DNA of 35,668 nt from contig NZ_NMQR01000043.1 of the NCBI RefSeq assembly GCF_003545805.1, positions 1 through 35,668 on the forward strand, given 5' to 3'. Position numbers and translations under genes: made by a program. This document shows, piece by piece, positions 26,391 through 35,668 of the stretch (positions are counted from its first letter, which is position 1; each line of letters opens with the position of its first letter). Under the pieces are notes generated by a model, which had not been told where the DNA came from, did no database searches, and saw nothing but the letters and a program-made list of their open reading frames with translations. Source of the stretch: Photorhabdus sp. CRCIA-P01. Its GTDB lineage: Bacteria; Pseudomonadota; Gammaproteobacteria; Enterobacterales; Enterobacteriaceae.

Positions 26391-26422
26391 AAAAGAATTA
26401 ATTGTTCTGTAATGGAATATAG
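26391..26422. repeat. 32-bp direct repeat, right copy
   Basis: Perfect copy of 24421-24452. It lies about 170 bp from the 3' end of cysH and just upstream of a small ORF with a good ribosome-binding site. Confidence 0.8.
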
Positions 26423-26468
26423 GTGACCTCTCTAGAATAGCTTTTCATTAGATTGCATGAGGATGAAA

Positions 26469-26522
26469 ATGAAAGAACAAAATATAATGACAGTAGCGGG
26501 AACCAGCTGTTATTTATATTAA
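26469..26522 (+). CDS. Candidate 17-residue peptide gene
   Basis: The ORF reads MKEQNIMTVAGTSCYLY. It has a GAGGA ribosome-binding site (26459-26463) 5 nt before ATG 26469, and a strong hairpin begins only 6 nt after the stop. The compact layout of ribosome-binding site, mini-ORF and terminator looks like an expressed small transcript. The C-terminal part (GTSCYLY) has one Cys and two Tyr; no modifying enzyme is nearby. It could be a leader peptide, a small regulatory peptide, or chance. An alternative in-frame ATG at 26463 overlaps the ribosome-binding site. Confidence 0.3.
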   Translation: MKEQNIMTVAGTSCYLY

Positions 26523-26528
26523 TAATCA

Positions 26529-26553
26529 CCCTCGCCATAAAACACAGCGAGGG
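26529..26553. terminator. Bidirectional terminator between the small ORF and cysH
   Basis: CCCTCGC (26529-26535) and GCGAGGG (26547-26553) form a perfect 7-bp GC-rich stem. CTTTATC follows on the plus strand and TGATTATTAAT on the minus strand. It is placed to end both the cysJIH transcript and the plus-strand small ORF. Confidence 0.65.
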
Positions 26554-26590
26554 CTTTATCATTAATTCCACTCAGGAAATATCCGGTTTT

Positions 26591-27325
26591 TTAATTTTCA
26601 TGTAACCCACATTCTCTCTTTAAGCCAAAGAAACGGGTTTGTTCTTCACTCATACCCGGTTCCCATTTTTGGGTTGTATGAGTATCACCAACAGAGAGAT
26701 AACCTTGTTCCCATAATGGATGATATTCCAACCCATGCTTTGTAAGATATTGATGCACATGTCTGTTATCCCAGTCGATAATCGGCAAGATCTTAAATAC
26801 GCCACGCTGTACAGACAAAACCGGTAATTTTGATCGGCTTTCAGATTGCTGGCGGCGTAAACCAGCAAACCAACTTTGTGCTCTCAGATTTTTCAAAGCC
26901 CGATTCATTGGTTCGACTTTATTAATTTGATTGTAGCGTTCGATTCCCTCTACACCTTGTTCCCACAATTTTCCATAACGAGCTTCTTGCCAGGCTGGAG
27001 AATGTTCAGCACTGAATACTTGCAGATTCAGTTTCAGTTGCGTTGTTAATTTATCTATGAATTGATAAGTTTCAGGGAACAAATAGCCGGTATCAGTAAG
27101 AATGACAGGAATATCCGGGTATTCCTGTGTCACTAAATGAAGACATACCGCCGCCTGAATGCCAAAACTGGAAGAAAGAACAAACTCCCCCGGCAAATTC
27201 TCCAATGCCCAATTTACCCGCTGATGAGCATCCATAATTTCAAGTCGCTGATTAATTTCAACCAGTGATGTCTCCTGCTGTTCTGTCGCCACTCCAACCA
27301 ATTGTAATAAGCTGAGTTGGCTCAT
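26591..27325 (-). CDS. cysH: Phosphoadenylylsulfate (PAPS) reductase
   Basis: A 244-residue thioredoxin-dependent reductase of PAPS to sulfite. PP-loop features [17 protein letters not shown] and [16 protein letters not shown] are present; the catalytic Cys239 is in the C-terminal ECGLHEN. The [21 protein letters not shown] motif is typical. ATG 27325 overlaps the cysI stop by 4 nt (ATGA), has AGGAGG upstream and gives exactly the E. coli length; an in-frame start at 27340 is rejected. It lacks the extra cysteine pairs of plant-type APS reductases, so it is PAPS-specific. Confidence 0.97.
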   Translation of the reverse strand: MSQLSLLQLVGVATEQQETSLVEINQRLEIMDAHQRVNWALENLPGEFVLSSSFGIQAAVCLHLVTQEYPDIPVILTDTGYLFPETYQFIDKLTTQLKLNLQVFSAEHSPAWQEARYGKLWEQGVEGIERYNQINKVEPMNRALKNLRAQSWFAGLRRQQSESRSKLPVLSVQRGVFKILPIIDWDNRHVHQYLTKHGLEYHPLWEQGYLSVGDTHTTQKWEPGMSEEQTRFFGLKRECGLHEN

Positions 27326-29052
27326 ACCGCCTCCTGCCAATCGTAAAAATCGCGGGCCGCATCCAGTACCGGTTTGATAATATCGGTACGGATCAGGAAA
27401 TCGCCAAAGCCTTCATTTAGTTGCCTCCCTATCGCCCAGCGCCCGATAAGTTCATCCATGATGGATAAGATCACTTCAGAACTGATATTTTCTTTATACA
27501 TGCGTGGAATACGAGTGCCGATCCGGTTTCCACCAAGATGAAGGTTATAGCGATCAAGCGCTTTACCCACCAACCCCACTTCCGCCAACATAGCTCTGCC
27601 ACAACCATTCGGGCAACCCGTCACCCGCAAAACAATATGTTCATCACCAATACCGTGTTTATTCATCAGTTGTTCAACATGGGTGACAAACTCCGGCAAA
27701 AAACGTTCAGCCTCAGCCATTGCCAATGGACACGTTGGGAAAGAGACACAAGCCATTGAGTTTTCACGCTGAACGGTGGTTTTATCGTCAATCAACCCAT
27801 GCTGAAGGGCGATAGTTTCAATGCGCTGCTTTTCACTTTCAGAAATACCAGCAATGATTAAGTTCTGGTTGGCCGTCAGGCGAAAATCCCCTTTATGTAT
27901 TTTTGCAATTTCGGCAACGCCACTTTTCAGCGGCCTGCCGGGGTAGTCCAAAAGGCGACCATTCTCAATAAACAGCGTCAAATGCCATTGATCATCGATT
28001 CCTTTTAGCCAGCCAATTTGATCACCACGGCCAGTAAATTCATAAGGCCGGATTGCTTCAAATTTCACACCAGCGCGTCTTTCCACTTCCTCTTTAAAGA
28101 TGTCAACGCCAACCCGCTCCAACGTATACTTGGTTTTAGCGTTTTTACGCTCGGTCCGGTTACCCCAGTCACGCTGAGTTGTCACCACAGCTTCAGCAAT
28201 TGCCAATGTATGTTCAAGCGGGATATAACCAAATTCACTCGCCATTCGTGGATAGGTATTTTTATCGCCGTGAGTCATCGCCAAACCACCACCCACCAGC
28301 ACGTTAAAACCAATCAGTCTGCCACCTTCTGAAATGGCAACGAAGTTCAGATCGTTAGCATGTAGATCAACATCATTCTGGGGAGGGATAACAACCGTGG
28401 TTTTAAATTTACGAGGCAAATAAGTGGACCCAAGAATCGGTTCTTCATCCGTGGTCGCGACTTTTTCTTTATCCAGCCAGAGTTCAGCATAAGCACGGGT
28501 ACGTGGCAGTAAATGCTCTGAGATTTTCTTCGCCCATTCGTAAGCTTGCTGATGCAACTCTGATTGAATAGGATTCGAGGTACAAAGCACATTGCGGTTA
28601 ACGTCATTCGCCGTCGCAAGCGAATCCAAACCAACCTGATTCAATAATTGATGTACTGGTTTTACATTCCCTTTCAGAATGCCATGAAATTGAAATGTCT
28701 GACGGTTAGTCAACCGGATGCTACCATACAGAGTGTTCTCTTCAGCAAACTTATCAATACCCAACCATTGCTGTGGCGTAATCACGCCACCCGGCAGACG
28801 ACAGCGCAACATCATTGCATGACGTGGCTCCAGTTTTTGCTCTGCGCGTTCGGCACGGATATCACGATCATCCTGCTGGTACATGCCATGAAAACGAATC
28901 AACAGGAAATTGTCCCCTTCAAAACCTCCTGTCAAGCCATTTGTTAAATCTTCGCTAATCGTACCTCGCAGGAAGTTACTCTCCCGCTTCATACGTTCAC
29001 TGTCAGCCAATTTACCTTCAACAATCAAAGGACCATGTTGTTTATCGTTCAT
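27322..29052 (-). CDS. cysI: Sulfite reductase hemoprotein beta subunit
   Basis: A 576-residue siroheme and [4Fe-4S] enzyme that performs the six-electron reduction of sulfite to sulfide. The cluster ligands are Cys435 and Cys441 (CVSFPTC) and Cys480 and Cys484 (GCPNGCGR). The first half has the conserved [17 protein letters not shown] and [13 protein letters not shown] motifs. It overlaps cysJ by 1 nt (TAATG) and cysH by 4 nt. It needs siroheme from CysG, encoded on the other side of the 2 kb insert. Confidence 0.98.
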   Translation of the reverse strand: MNDKQHGPLIVEGKLADSERMKRESNFLRGTISEDLTNGLTGGFEGDNFLLIRFHGMYQQDDRDIRAERAEQKLEPRHAMMLRCRLPGGVITPQQWLGIDKFAEENTLYGSIRLTNRQTFQFHGILKGNVKPVHQLLNQVGLDSLATANDVNRNVLCTSNPIQSELHQQAYEWAKKISEHLLPRTRAYAELWLDKEKVATTDEEPILGSTYLPRKFKTTVVIPPQNDVDLHANDLNFVAISEGGRLIGFNVLVGGGLAMTHGDKNTYPRMASEFGYIPLEHTLAIAEAVVTTQRDWGNRTERKNAKTKYTLERVGVDIFKEEVERRAGVKFEAIRPYEFTGRGDQIGWLKGIDDQWHLTLFIENGRLLDYPGRPLKSGVAEIAKIHKGDFRLTANQNLIIAGISESEKQRIETIALQHGLIDDKTTVQRENSMACVSFPTCPLAMAEAERFLPEFVTHVEQLMNKHGIGDEHIVLRVTGCPNGCGRAMLAEVGLVGKALDRYNLHLGGNRIGTRIPRMYKENISSEVILSIMDELIGRWAIGRQLNEGFGDFLIRTDIIKPVLDAARDFYDWQEAV

Positions 29053-30854
29053 TAGTACACATCCCTCTGATAACGGCGCTCAAGGCGCAGTTCACTTAAG
29101 AATTCATCTGCCTGTTCGATATCCATGCCGCCATGCTCAGCAATAATATCCAGCAACGCATGTTCCACATCTTTCGCCATCCGGTTTGCATCACCGCATA
29201 CATACAGATGTGCCCCTTCCTTTATCCAACGCCACACTTCTTCGCCCTGCTCACGCAATTTGTCCTGAACATAAACTTTATGCTGCTGATCACGGGACCA
29301 CGCCAGATCAATACGAGTCAACAGACCATCTTTGACATAACGCTGCCATTCCACTTGATAGAGAAAATCTTCCGTAAAATGTGGATTACCAAAGAACAGC
29401 CAATTTTTCCCCTCAGCACCATCTGCATCTCTTTGCTGCATAAATGCCCGGAATGGCGCAATTCCAGTTCCCGGCCCAATCATGATGACAGGTGTTTGCG
29501 GATCAACAGGCAGACGGAAATTGTCGTTATGCTCGATAAAAATACGAATTTCGCCCTCTTCCTGTAAGCGATCTGCCAAATAGCCGGATGCACCGCCGGT
29601 GCGGGCCCGGCCATCAATTTCATAACGAACAACACCGACTATAATATGAACTTCATTTTCTACTTCAGCCTGAGAGGAAGAAATTGAATAAAGTCTTGGC
29701 GTTAGAGGCCGCAATAAATCAATAACCTGTTGAGCCCCTGGCTGAGAAGCAGCCTCTCTTACCATATCGGCAATAGGTTTATTGTGAGCGTATTGCTGTA
29801 ATGCCTGTTTATCGGCAATCAGAGACAGTAATTTCTCATTTTTTGCCAGCACAGCATATTTTTCTACAATCAAGCTAGTGTTTTGGGTTAGCTCAACATG
29901 GCTAATCAGTGCTTCCCTTAATGGTAATGTCTGGCCATTAACTTCAACCTGTTCTGTTCCTTCCAACCAGAGTAGATTCAACAATTCATCCACCAGAGCC
30001 GGATCATTTTTAAACCAGACCCCCAAAGCATCACCCGGTTGATAACGCAGACCAGAATCTCCCAGATCAATTTCAATATGGCGAACATCTTTATCAGAAC
30101 CACGGCCGGTTATTTTCTGACGGGTTGCTAAAGCCGCTGTCAATGGTGCCTGCTTAGTATACGGAGTTGAAAAAACTTCATGTACCGATTCGCTCTGTAC
30201 AGAAGTAATCGCTGTATTTGTCTGCGCAGGAATACGCTGTTTCAAGATTTCAGTTAATCGCTTACGCCACTGAGCCGCCGCCTCCTGATATTCCACATCA
30301 CTATCGACACGATCCAGAAGCCGTTTAGCCCCCAATTCATTCAGACGATTATCAAAATCTTTTCCTGCCTGACAGAATTTCTCATAAGAAGTATCACCCA
30401 GACCAAAAACAGCAAACTCAGTATCACTCAGCTTCGGCGCCTTTTTAGAATAGAGATATTTATATAATGCAACCGCTTCCTCAGCAGGTTCTCCTTCACC
30501 TTGAGTAGAAGCAATAATTATCAGTATCTTTTCTTGAGAAATTTGTTTGAATTTATAATCACTGGCATTGAATAGATTGATATTGAGTTTCTCTGCCAAC
30601 AAATCATCGCGGAGTTGCTCGGCCAAACGGCGAGCATTACCGGTTTGTGAAGCTGAAATTAATGTAATCGTCTCCTGTGCCGGAACCGCCGGAGCCACAG
30701 CCTGAACCTGTGGTTGTTGATTTACCATTCCCCAAAAATAACCAGACAGCCAGGCTAATTGAGTCGGTGAAAAATCCCCAACTGCCGATTGGAAACGCGC
30801 TAGCTGTTCAGGTGAAACCGGAAGAAGTGAAATTGAAGGTGGTTTTATGCTCAT
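29052..30854 (-). CDS. cysJ: Sulfite reductase flavoprotein alpha subunit
   Basis: A 600-residue diflavin reductase. It has an N-terminal flavodoxin domain ([16 protein letters not shown], about residues 68-200), a FAD domain with RLYSISSSQ, and an NADPH domain with [18 protein letters not shown], ending in the FAD-stacking aromatic RRYQRDVY. It passes electrons from NADPH to CysI. The length agrees with E. coli (599). It is first in cysJIH, so the CysB-dependent promoter should lie in 30855-31121. Confidence 0.98.
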   Translation of the reverse strand: MSIKPPSISLLPVSPEQLARFQSAVGDFSPTQLAWLSGYFWGMVNQQPQVQAVAPAVPAQETITLISASQTGNARRLAEQLRDDLLAEKLNINLFNASDYKFKQISQEKILIIIASTQGEGEPAEEAVALYKYLYSKKAPKLSDTEFAVFGLGDTSYEKFCQAGKDFDNRLNELGAKRLLDRVDSDVEYQEAAAQWRKRLTEILKQRIPAQTNTAITSVQSESVHEVFSTPYTKQAPLTAALATRQKITGRGSDKDVRHIEIDLGDSGLRYQPGDALGVWFKNDPALVDELLNLLWLEGTEQVEVNGQTLPLREALISHVELTQNTSLIVEKYAVLAKNEKLLSLIADKQALQQYAHNKPIADMVREAASQPGAQQVIDLLRPLTPRLYSISSSQAEVENEVHIIVGVVRYEIDGRARTGGASGYLADRLQEEGEIRIFIEHNDNFRLPVDPQTPVIMIGPGTGIAPFRAFMQQRDADGAEGKNWLFFGNPHFTEDFLYQVEWQRYVKDGLLTRIDLAWSRDQQHKVYVQDKLREQGEEVWRWIKEGAHLYVCGDANRMAKDVEHALLDIIAEHGGMDIEQADEFLSELRLERRYQRDVY

Positions 30855-31121
30855 TGTCCTGTGCTGCCCTTTACGATTACTAATGTCCGTTATTTTTAAT
30901 AGAGAAAAGAAATAGGGATTGTTTGTAAGGTTATCTCAGCAACTTGTTACTATTTAAAGAAACTATCGCAATATCAAATAACCAAAACGCCTAACCATAT
31001 TTACAGATTTAATATATCTATAAAACAGTTAATAAGAGCAATGGCAAAAAAATGAAAAAACCAGGTTTAATTCAGAAGATCGGGTAGAATAGCGAGTTTT
31101 TTGAAGTCAGGGAGAACCACT
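30855..31121. promoter_or_regulatory. Divergent promoter region of cysJIH and queD
   Basis: This 267-bp AT-rich spacer separates divergent genes and must hold both promoters. TAGAAT at 31085-31090 is a possible -10 box for queD. For cysJ, TATTAA near 30898-30903 (minus strand) is a weak candidate. CysB activation of cysJIH is established in enterics, but I cannot place its site reliably. Confidence 0.4.
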
Positions 31122-31484
31122 ATGAGCACAACGATTTTTAAAGATTTTCAGTTTGAAGCCGCCCACCGTCTACCACATGTCCCAGAAGGCCATAAGTGCG
31201 GTCGCCTGCACGGACACTCATTTATAGTACGACTGGAAATTACCGGGGAGGTCGATCCTCATAGTGGCTGGATTATGGACTTTGCCGATTTAAAAGCCCT
31301 ATTCAAACCTGTTTGGGAACAGCTAGATCACCATTACCTGAACGATATCCCTGGACTGGAAAATCCAACCAGCGAAGTATTGGCAGCCTGGATTTGGCAT
31401 AAAGTTAAACCAGCAGTTCCACAACTTAGTGCCGTCATGGTGAAAGAAACCTGTAATGCGGGATGTATTTTCCGCGGCAAGTGA
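31122..31484 (+). CDS. queD: 6-carboxy-5,6,7,8-tetrahydropterin synthase
   Basis: A 120-residue PTPS-fold enzyme converting 7,8-dihydroneopterin triphosphate to 6-carboxytetrahydropterin, for queuosine synthesis. Zinc ligands are His15 (EAAHRL), His30 and His32 (RLHGHSF), with catalytic Cys26 (GHKCGR). The LDHHYLNDI and [13 protein letters not shown] motifs are conserved. ATG 31122 is chosen for the GGGAG upstream and E. coli-like opening; a TTG at 31101 is in frame but poor. It is convergent with queE, the next enzyme of the pathway, across a shared terminator. Confidence 0.97.
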   Translation: MSTTIFKDFQFEAAHRLPHVPEGHKCGRLHGHSFIVRLEITGEVDPHSGWIMDFADLKALFKPVWEQLDHHYLNDIPGLENPTSEVLAAWIWHKVKPAVPQLSAVMVKETCNAGCIFRGK

Positions 31485-31489
31485 AACAA

Positions 31490-31522
31490 CTTACTGCACC
31501 AGGAAACCTCCAGTGCAGTAAG
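31490..31522. terminator. Bidirectional terminator between queD and queE
   Basis: CTTACTGCAC (31490-31499) and GTGCAGTAAG (31513-31522) form a perfect 10-bp stem; an inner AGG/CCT pairing may extend it. CTTTTCTC follows on the plus strand and TTGTTTC on the minus strand. Confidence 0.8.
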
Positions 31523-31528
31523 CTTTTC

Positions 31529-32200
31529 TCAGGCGATATTCAAATACTTATGTGTTTGCATAGAAAATCGCCAATTACGGGCAATACAGGTTTCAATACA
31601 TAAACGGGTAGCTTCTTCTTTCTGGCTAATCGGTTGCAGTGCAATAATACGTGATGAGTTGTCATCTAATGTCGCTAATAACTCATCCAATGCCTCAATA
31701 TCTCTTTCCCTCGCAACCGGATATTTTATTTCATTAGCTCTTTGCAAAGCCTGCTGCAATATCTGGTAACCACCACGCATGTTAACTTTTGGTGAAACTG
31801 TCACCCAAGTAGCAGCAGAACATTTAACATGATACGTACCACTGGTTTCTATCTGGCATTGGTAGCCAAGGCTTTCTAACTCTTCGGTCAGAGGAATAAG
31901 ATCATAAAGACAAGGCTCACCACCAGTAATAACAACGTGGCGGGCGGTATATCCCTGTTGAACAAACAGTGCTGCAATTTGCTTAGGAGAAGCTTCACTC
32001 CATTCATTGCTTTCACTCGTCTTCAGCAAAATTGTTTCCAATGCCCGTTGCTTTTCCGCTTCTTTCTCCCAAGTGTGTTTAGTATCACACCAGCTACAAC
32101 CAACCGGACACCCTTGTAGACGAATAAAAATTGCCGGGACTCCGGTAAAAAAACCTTCTCCCTGCAATGTCTGGAATATTTCGTTAATCGGGTAAAACAT
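31529..32200 (-). CDS. queE: 7-carboxy-7-deazaguanine synthase (radical SAM)
   Basis: A 223-residue radical-SAM enzyme that contracts 6-carboxytetrahydropterin to CDG in queuosine synthesis. The cluster motif CPVGCSWC gives Cys31, Cys35 and Cys38. VVITGGEPCLYDL, QIETSGTYHV and TVSPKVNMRGGY are conserved, and the C-terminus RNWRFSMQTHKYLNIA is typical. ATG 32200 (MFYPINEIFQ) matches the E. coli start and length and has AGAGA upstream; longer in-frame starts at 32218 and 32233 are less likely. The 170-bp spacer to proY holds both divergent promoters. Confidence 0.97.
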   Translation of the reverse strand: MFYPINEIFQTLQGEGFFTGVPAIFIRLQGCPVGCSWCDTKHTWEKEAEKQRALETILLKTSESNEWSEASPKQIAALFVQQGYTARHVVITGGEPCLYDLIPLTEELESLGYQCQIETSGTYHVKCSAATWVTVSPKVNMRGGYQILQQALQRANEIKYPVARERDIEALDELLATLDDNSSRIIALQPISQKEEATRLCIETCIARNWRFSMQTHKYLNIA

Positions 32201-32370
32201 AAAAATCTCTGGTTTCATTAGGCAAGGGCGCATTATTGCAGATATCTATCCCTCGAACATCAATCTTTATGATAAGGTACGGGGTTTGCTTCGCTTGGCT
32301 AACATCCGACTTGTCGAGGCATTGTGTGCTTAAAATATATCTAGCACTGAGAAAGTGACAGGAATAAATA

Positions 32371-33747
32371 ATGCAGAATAATGAAACTCAGCTGAAACGG
32401 GGTCTAACCGGGCGGCACATCCGCTTTATGGCATTAGGCTCTGCAATAGGCACAGGGCTGTTCTATGGCTCCGCAGCTGCTATCCAGCAAGCTGGACCCG
32501 CCGTATTACTCGCCTATTTAATCGGCGGGGCCGCCGTATTTATGGTGATGCGTGCATTAGGTGAAATGGCTGTTCACCACCCAGTAGCCGGTTCTTTTTC
32601 ACACTATGCCAGCCATTACCTCGGCCCTTTGGCCGGATTTCTAACCGGATGGAATTATATATTCGAAATGCTGATTGTCTGCCTGGCTGACGTTACTGCA
32701 TTTGGTTTTTATATGAAGCTCTGGTTCCCACATGTGGAACAGTGGATCTGGGTGCTAAGCATTGTCTGCTTTATTGGCGCAATTAATCTTTGCCATGTGA
32801 AGATTTTCGGTGAAATGGAATTCTGGCTTTCTATTGTGAAAGTTACCGCAATTATCGCTATGATTATCGGCGGCATGGCTATCATGGTCTATGGATTCGG
32901 TCAGGAAACAGACCATGTAACCGGCATTTCCAGTTTATGGGAATATGGCGGTTTTATGCCTAATGGCATCAGTGGTGTTATAGCTTCACTTGCCATTGTG
33001 ATGTTTGCTTTTGGTGGTATTGAAGTCATTGGTATTACTGCCAGCGAAGCTAAAAATCCTGAAAAAACTATTCCAAAAGCAATCAATGCTGTTCCTTTCC
33101 GTATTTTGCTGTTCTACGTATTGACCCTGTTTATTCTGATGTGTATCTATCCGTGGAATCAAATTGGTCAAGAAGGGAGTCCATTCGTACAGATTTTTTC
33201 TAGCCTAGGTATTAATTCTGCGGCTAATATTCTTAACATTGTGGTTATTACTGCCGCAATTTCTGCAATTAACAGCGATATTTTTGGTGCTGGCCGCATG
33301 ATGTATGGTATGGCTCAAGAAGGACAGGCGCCTAAATCATTCACCAAGCTGAGCCGTAATGGTGTACCTTGGATGACGGTGGTAGTTATGTCAGCCGTCC
33401 TGCTGATTGGCGTTGTTCTTAACTATCTGCTTCCGAATGAAATTTTCGTTATCATTGCTTCTATCGCAACATTTGCTACTGTGTGGGTATGGCTGATGAT
33501 CCTGCTTTCCCAGGTTGCCATGCGCCGCAAAATGAATAAAGAAGAAGTTAAAACATTAAAATTCCCTGTTCCTATGTGGCCAATAGCACCAATATTAACA
33601 ATTATCTTTATGGTATTTGTTATTGTATTACTGGGCTATTTCGAGAAAACCCGCATTGCATTAATTGTGGGAATCACATGGGTAATCTTATTATCAATCA
33701 CCTATTTCTTTAGCAAAAAGAAAATATTTCTCAAACCCATCAGATAA
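32371..33747 (+). CDS. proY: APC-family amino acid permease, ProY-like
   Basis: A 458-residue inner-membrane transporter with about 12 hydrophobic segments. The opening [26 protein letters not shown] is the substrate-binding start of the amino-acid transporter (AAT) branch. [20 protein letters not shown] and [20 protein letters not shown] are typical, and overall it resembles enterobacterial ProY (proline-specific permease). Close relatives carry histidine or aromatic residues, so the substrate is an inference. The ATG at 32371 has CAGGAA 6-7 nt upstream. It is a single-gene unit with a strong terminator. Confidence 0.85.
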   Translation: MQNNETQLKRGLTGRHIRFMALGSAIGTGLFYGSAAAIQQAGPAVLLAYLIGGAAVFMVMRALGEMAVHHPVAGSFSHYASHYLGPLAGFLTGWNYIFEMLIVCLADVTAFGFYMKLWFPHVEQWIWVLSIVCFIGAINLCHVKIFGEMEFWLSIVKVTAIIAMIIGGMAIMVYGFGQETDHVTGISSLWEYGGFMPNGISGVIASLAIVMFAFGGIEVIGITASEAKNPEKTIPKAINAVPFRILLFYVLTLFILMCIYPWNQIGQEGSPFVQIFSSLGINSAANILNIVVITAAISAINSDIFGAGRMMYGMAQEGQAPKSFTKLSRNGVPWMTVVVMSAVLLIGVVLNYLLPNEIFVIIASIATFATVWVWLMILLSQVAMRRKMNKEEVKTLKFPVPMWPIAPILTIIFMVFVIVLLGYFEKTRIALIVGITWVILLSITYFFSKKKIFLKPIR

Positions 33748-33764
33748 ACAAATAATTTTCATTC

Positions 33765-33796
33765 ATAAATGCCAGATTGCTCTGGCATTTATTTTT
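33765..33796 (+). terminator. Rho-independent terminator of proY
   Basis: ATAAATGCCAGA (33765-33776) and TCTGGCATTTAT (33781-33792) form a perfect 12-bp stem with loop TTGC, followed by a T-run (33792-33796). A textbook intrinsic terminator. Confidence 0.9.
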
Positions 33797-33880
33797 AAAA
33801 TATAAATCCATCGCAATACATAATAAAAAGTTACAATAAAGTAATAATGGTATAATATTTTTCAGTCATAGAGTTACACC

Positions 33881-33918
33881 TTTTTTATGAATTAAATAAG
33901 AATTTAATTCATAAAAAA
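33881..33918. terminator. Perfect 17-bp AT-rich bidirectional hairpin after yafD
   Basis: TTTTTTATGAATTAAAT (33881-33897) and ATTTAATTCATAAAAAA (33902-33918) pair perfectly with a 4-nt loop. The T6/A6 ends place a U-run after the stem on either strand. It likely ends yafD transcripts on the minus strand. Confidence 0.65.
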
Positions 33919-33946
33919 TAGACGAATATATTCTTATAACAAAGAA

Positions 33947-34729
33947 TTAATAAAAATTCACAACAAGAGGATTATGATCGGAAGCATCAGTAGGTATCAC
34001 AATAGCATCGGCTATATTCAACTCTCGGTAAAAAATAAAATCTAAAGGTCTACCAAACGCGATCGTTCGATAATCATCAGTAAAAGATACTTCTTCAAGG
34101 TGTAAATATCTGGTAAAACGTTTTAAAGCATTTAATCGTTGCTTACTCCATGCATTAAAGTCACCAGCCATAATTACCGGGCCATTATGTAAACGAACAT
34201 GAGCACCAATATTATTCAACTGGCGGCTATACACATCCACACCAAAACTGAAATTTATCGCATGCACATTAATAACCATTAACTGACGATTATCCTGTAA
34301 AAGATAAACAGTGATGAGAGCGGATTTAGATAAACGTAAAAGAGGCTCTTTCTCTCTCAATGGGCAACAATAGACAGGATGAGAAGTTGCTAACGTCATT
34401 ACACCAGAGGGGTGTTGTGGTAATAGAAATGCAGGAACTTGATCAGCTATCAGGTAATTTGAGGTAGCAAATTCAACTAAATCAGGGGTTGTCTGCGCTT
34501 CTTGTAATAAAATCAACTGGCTTTCGTTAGTCAGCTCCTTCAGAACCTTTCTCCATGAAGGACGCTGCTGTTTATAGATATTCCATACAATAACCCTAAG
34601 CTCATTTGTACCAGTGATCAAAGGAGTACCTACAGGTAATGTATTCCCAAGCTGATGAGTCGACATAGGAAAGACTCGTTCAACAGGTTGCCCTGCGACA
34701 TATCTTATTGCATAGGTTTTCTTTACCAC
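33947..34729 (-). CDS. yafD: Endonuclease/exonuclease/phosphatase family protein YafD
   Basis: A 260-residue EEP-fold protein (DNase I/AP-endonuclease superfamily). Active-site features are the N-terminal [16 protein letters not shown] with the metal-binding Glu77, [11 protein letters not shown] (Asp/Asn pair) and C-terminal ASDHNPLVV. The substrate of YafD is not established; the catalytic set implies Mg-dependent phosphodiester hydrolysis. The start is GTG 34729, with AGAGG about 8 nt upstream, giving the E. coli-like opening ([15 protein letters not shown]). yafD is near an rrn operon in E. coli too. Confidence 0.92.
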   Translation of the reverse strand: MVKKTYAIRYVAGQPVERVFPMSTHQLGNTLPVGTPLITGTNELRVIVWNIYKQQRPSWRKVLKELTNESQLILLQEAQTTPDLVEFATSNYLIADQVPAFLLPQHPSGVMTLATSHPVYCCPLREKEPLLRLSKSALITVYLLQDNRQLMVINVHAINFSFGVDVYSRQLNNIGAHVRLHNGPVIMAGDFNAWSKQRLNALKRFTRYLHLEEVSFTDDYRTIAFGRPLDFIFYRELNIADAIVIPTDASDHNPLVVNFY

Positions 34730-34826
34730 GTGAAAAACCTCTTAAATACAGAATAACTATAAAAACTATCCGATTCTATCAAATGTAATAAGGTAATTAT
34801 TGATTTTAATACTCATAAACGACAAA

Positions 34827-34852
34827 AAACCCTGAGATCTCTCTCAGGGTTT
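34827..34852 (-). terminator. Terminator of the rRNA operon
   Basis: AAACCCTGAGA (34827-34837) and TCTCAGGGTTT (34842-34852) form a perfect 11-bp stem. On the minus strand it is followed by a T-run (TTTTTTGTC, counting the stem end), just after tRNA-Asp. Confidence 0.9.
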
Positions 34853-34866
34853 CTCTGGAAATTAAG

Positions 34867-34943
34867 TGGCGGTGCGGACGGGGCTCGAACCCGCGACCCC
34901 CGGCGTGACAGGCCGGTATTCTAACCAACTGAACTACCGCACC
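34867..34943 (-). tRNA. tRNA-Asp (anticodon GUC)
   Basis: A 77-nt tRNA with encoded CCA. The acceptor stem GGTGCGG pairs with CCGCACC; the anticodon loop CTGTCAC carries GTC (plus-strand 34907-34909) and the T-arm reads GGTTCGAGCC. It is the last gene of the rrn operon, after 5S, as in E. coli operons ending in aspU or aspT. Compared with E. coli the acceptor and anticodon stems show compensated changes. Confidence 0.97.
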
Positions 34944-35160
34944 ACCGAATTTCTTGTTCTTTATGCTGTTACCACAACACAAAATTTCAATGCCAATCAG
35001 GGCAGTTCACGAATGGCCCTTCTGCCATTCGCCCTTCGGACCGTCGCTGCTCGCGACCTTCAAATCCGTTCCCGACGGAGTTGTTCTACTCGCTACCCAC
35101 TGGGGCTTTGTGTTGCTTTTCTGTCGCTACACAAATATTAACGCAAACCCCAAAAAATTA
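34944..35160 (-). other. 5S to tRNA-Asp spacer
   Basis: A 217-nt transcribed spacer. It can form small hairpins such as CGAATGGC (35010-35017) with GCCATTCG (35024-35031), plausible RNase processing sites. Apparent open frames here are not genes. Confidence 0.6.
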
Positions 35161-35280
35161 AAGCCTGGCGGTTCCCTACTCTCACATGGGGAGACCCCAC
35201 ACTACCATCGGCGCTACGGCGTTTCACTGCTGAGTTCGGCATGGGGTCAGGTGGGACCACCGCGCTATCGCCGCCAGGCA
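35161..35280 (-). rRNA. rrf: 5S ribosomal RNA
   Basis: A 120-nt 5S rRNA whose 5' end TGCCTGGCGGC pairs with its 3' end GCCGCCAGGC-like terminus. The conserved core CCCCATGCCGAACTCAG is present. It lies between 23S and tRNA-Asp in the minus-strand operon. Confidence 0.97.
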
Positions 35281-35417
35281 AATTCATTCCATTCCGGCTG
35301 TCGCTTCCCTTTCGGCCACAACACCCAAAACCAATCTCTGAACAAGCTGAATGAAACTCTCTGCTCTCGCCGTCTTCCGACCGCTGTCTTATGACGCCAA
35401 AACACCTTCGGTGTTGT

Positions 35418-35668
35418 AAGGTTAAGCCGCTCGGTTCATTAGTACCGGTCAGCTCAATGCATCGCTGCACTTACACACCCAGCCTATCCACGTCTTCGTC
35501 TTAAACGTTCCTTCCGTGACCTCAAGTCAAGGGAAGACTCATCTCAAGGCAAGTTTCCCGCTTAGATGCTTTCAGCGGTTATCTCTCCCGCACTTAGCTA
35601 CCGGGCGATGCCATTGGCATGACAACCCGTACACCAGCGGTGCGTCCACTCCGGTCCTCTCGTACTAG
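35418..35668 (-). rRNA. rrl: 23S ribosomal RNA, 3' end (cut by window edge)
   Basis: The last ~250 nt of 23S rRNA on the minus strand. The sarcin-ricin-proximal and domain VI segments read CTAGTACGAGAGGACCGGAG at the window edge and GGTACTAATGAACCG near the 3' end; the mature end is expected at GGCTTAACCTT (35418). The 5' part and 16S are outside the window. Confidence 0.96.

Noticed and set aside
34866-35470. Open frames across the tRNA-Asp, 5S and 23S region
   Set aside because: They are chance frames within stable RNA genes and spacer.

Overview
The window almost certainly comes from a Photorhabdus chromosome (gammaproteobacteria, Morganellaceae). The housekeeping genes are enterobacterial in sequence and order (mutS, rpoS-nlpD-pcm-surE-truD-ispF-ispD-ftsB, cysCNDG, cysHIJ, queD/queE, yafD, an rrn operon ending 5S-tRNA-Asp). 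The first 8.5 kb carries five tandem genes for seven-bladed beta-propeller lectins of the PLL (Photorhabdus luminescens lectin) type, with very AT-rich spacers. The species cannot be fixed from sequence alone.

Layout. 1-300: the 3' end of an IS630-family transposase gene and its presumed element end. 300-8550: the PLL-like lectin array. Each gene is a separate unit: a homologous ~320-340 bp AT-rich upstream module with a TATAAT-like box and a leader of about 170-185 nt, one lectin ORF, then a GGCC-rich hairpin. The fourth gene has lost its conserved C-terminus through a one-base deletion and has a different first blade. 8550-9110: repeats, a hairpin and a possible gene remnant. 9114-12435: mutS and miaE. 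12533-13161: a higBA toxin-antitoxin module in the mutS-rpoS interval, followed by unexplained inverted repeats. 13612-19766: the conserved rpoS-to-ftsB block on the minus strand. 19912-24330: cysG-cysD-cysN-cysC operon on the minus strand. 24421-26422: a ~2 kb insert bounded by a perfect 32-bp direct repeat, holding a phage-spike-like fragment and a second toxin-antitoxin pair. 26469-26522: a possible 17-residue peptide gene. 26591-30854: cysJ-cysI-cysH. 31122-32200: convergent queD and queE. 32371-33747: a ProY-type permease. 33947-34729: yafD. 34827-35668: the distal end of an rRNA operon (23S, 5S, tRNA-Asp) on the minus strand.

How the genes work together. CysD/CysN make APS, CysC makes PAPS, CysH reduces PAPS to sulfite and CysJ/CysI reduce sulfite to sulfide, with CysG supplying the siroheme for CysI. 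All steps of assimilatory sulfate reduction therefore sit within 11 kb, split by the 2 kb insert. nlpD carries the main rpoS promoter in relatives. IspD/IspF belong to the MEP isoprenoid pathway, and QueD/QueE to queuosine precursor synthesis. The lectin array is the main niche-specific cargo; characterised PLL proteins bind fucose and O-methylated glycans. The strongest leads for new biology are the array's shared regulatory modules and blade rearrangement, the direct-repeat-bounded insert, the small peptide ORF, and the structured non-coding DNA between rpoS and higB.
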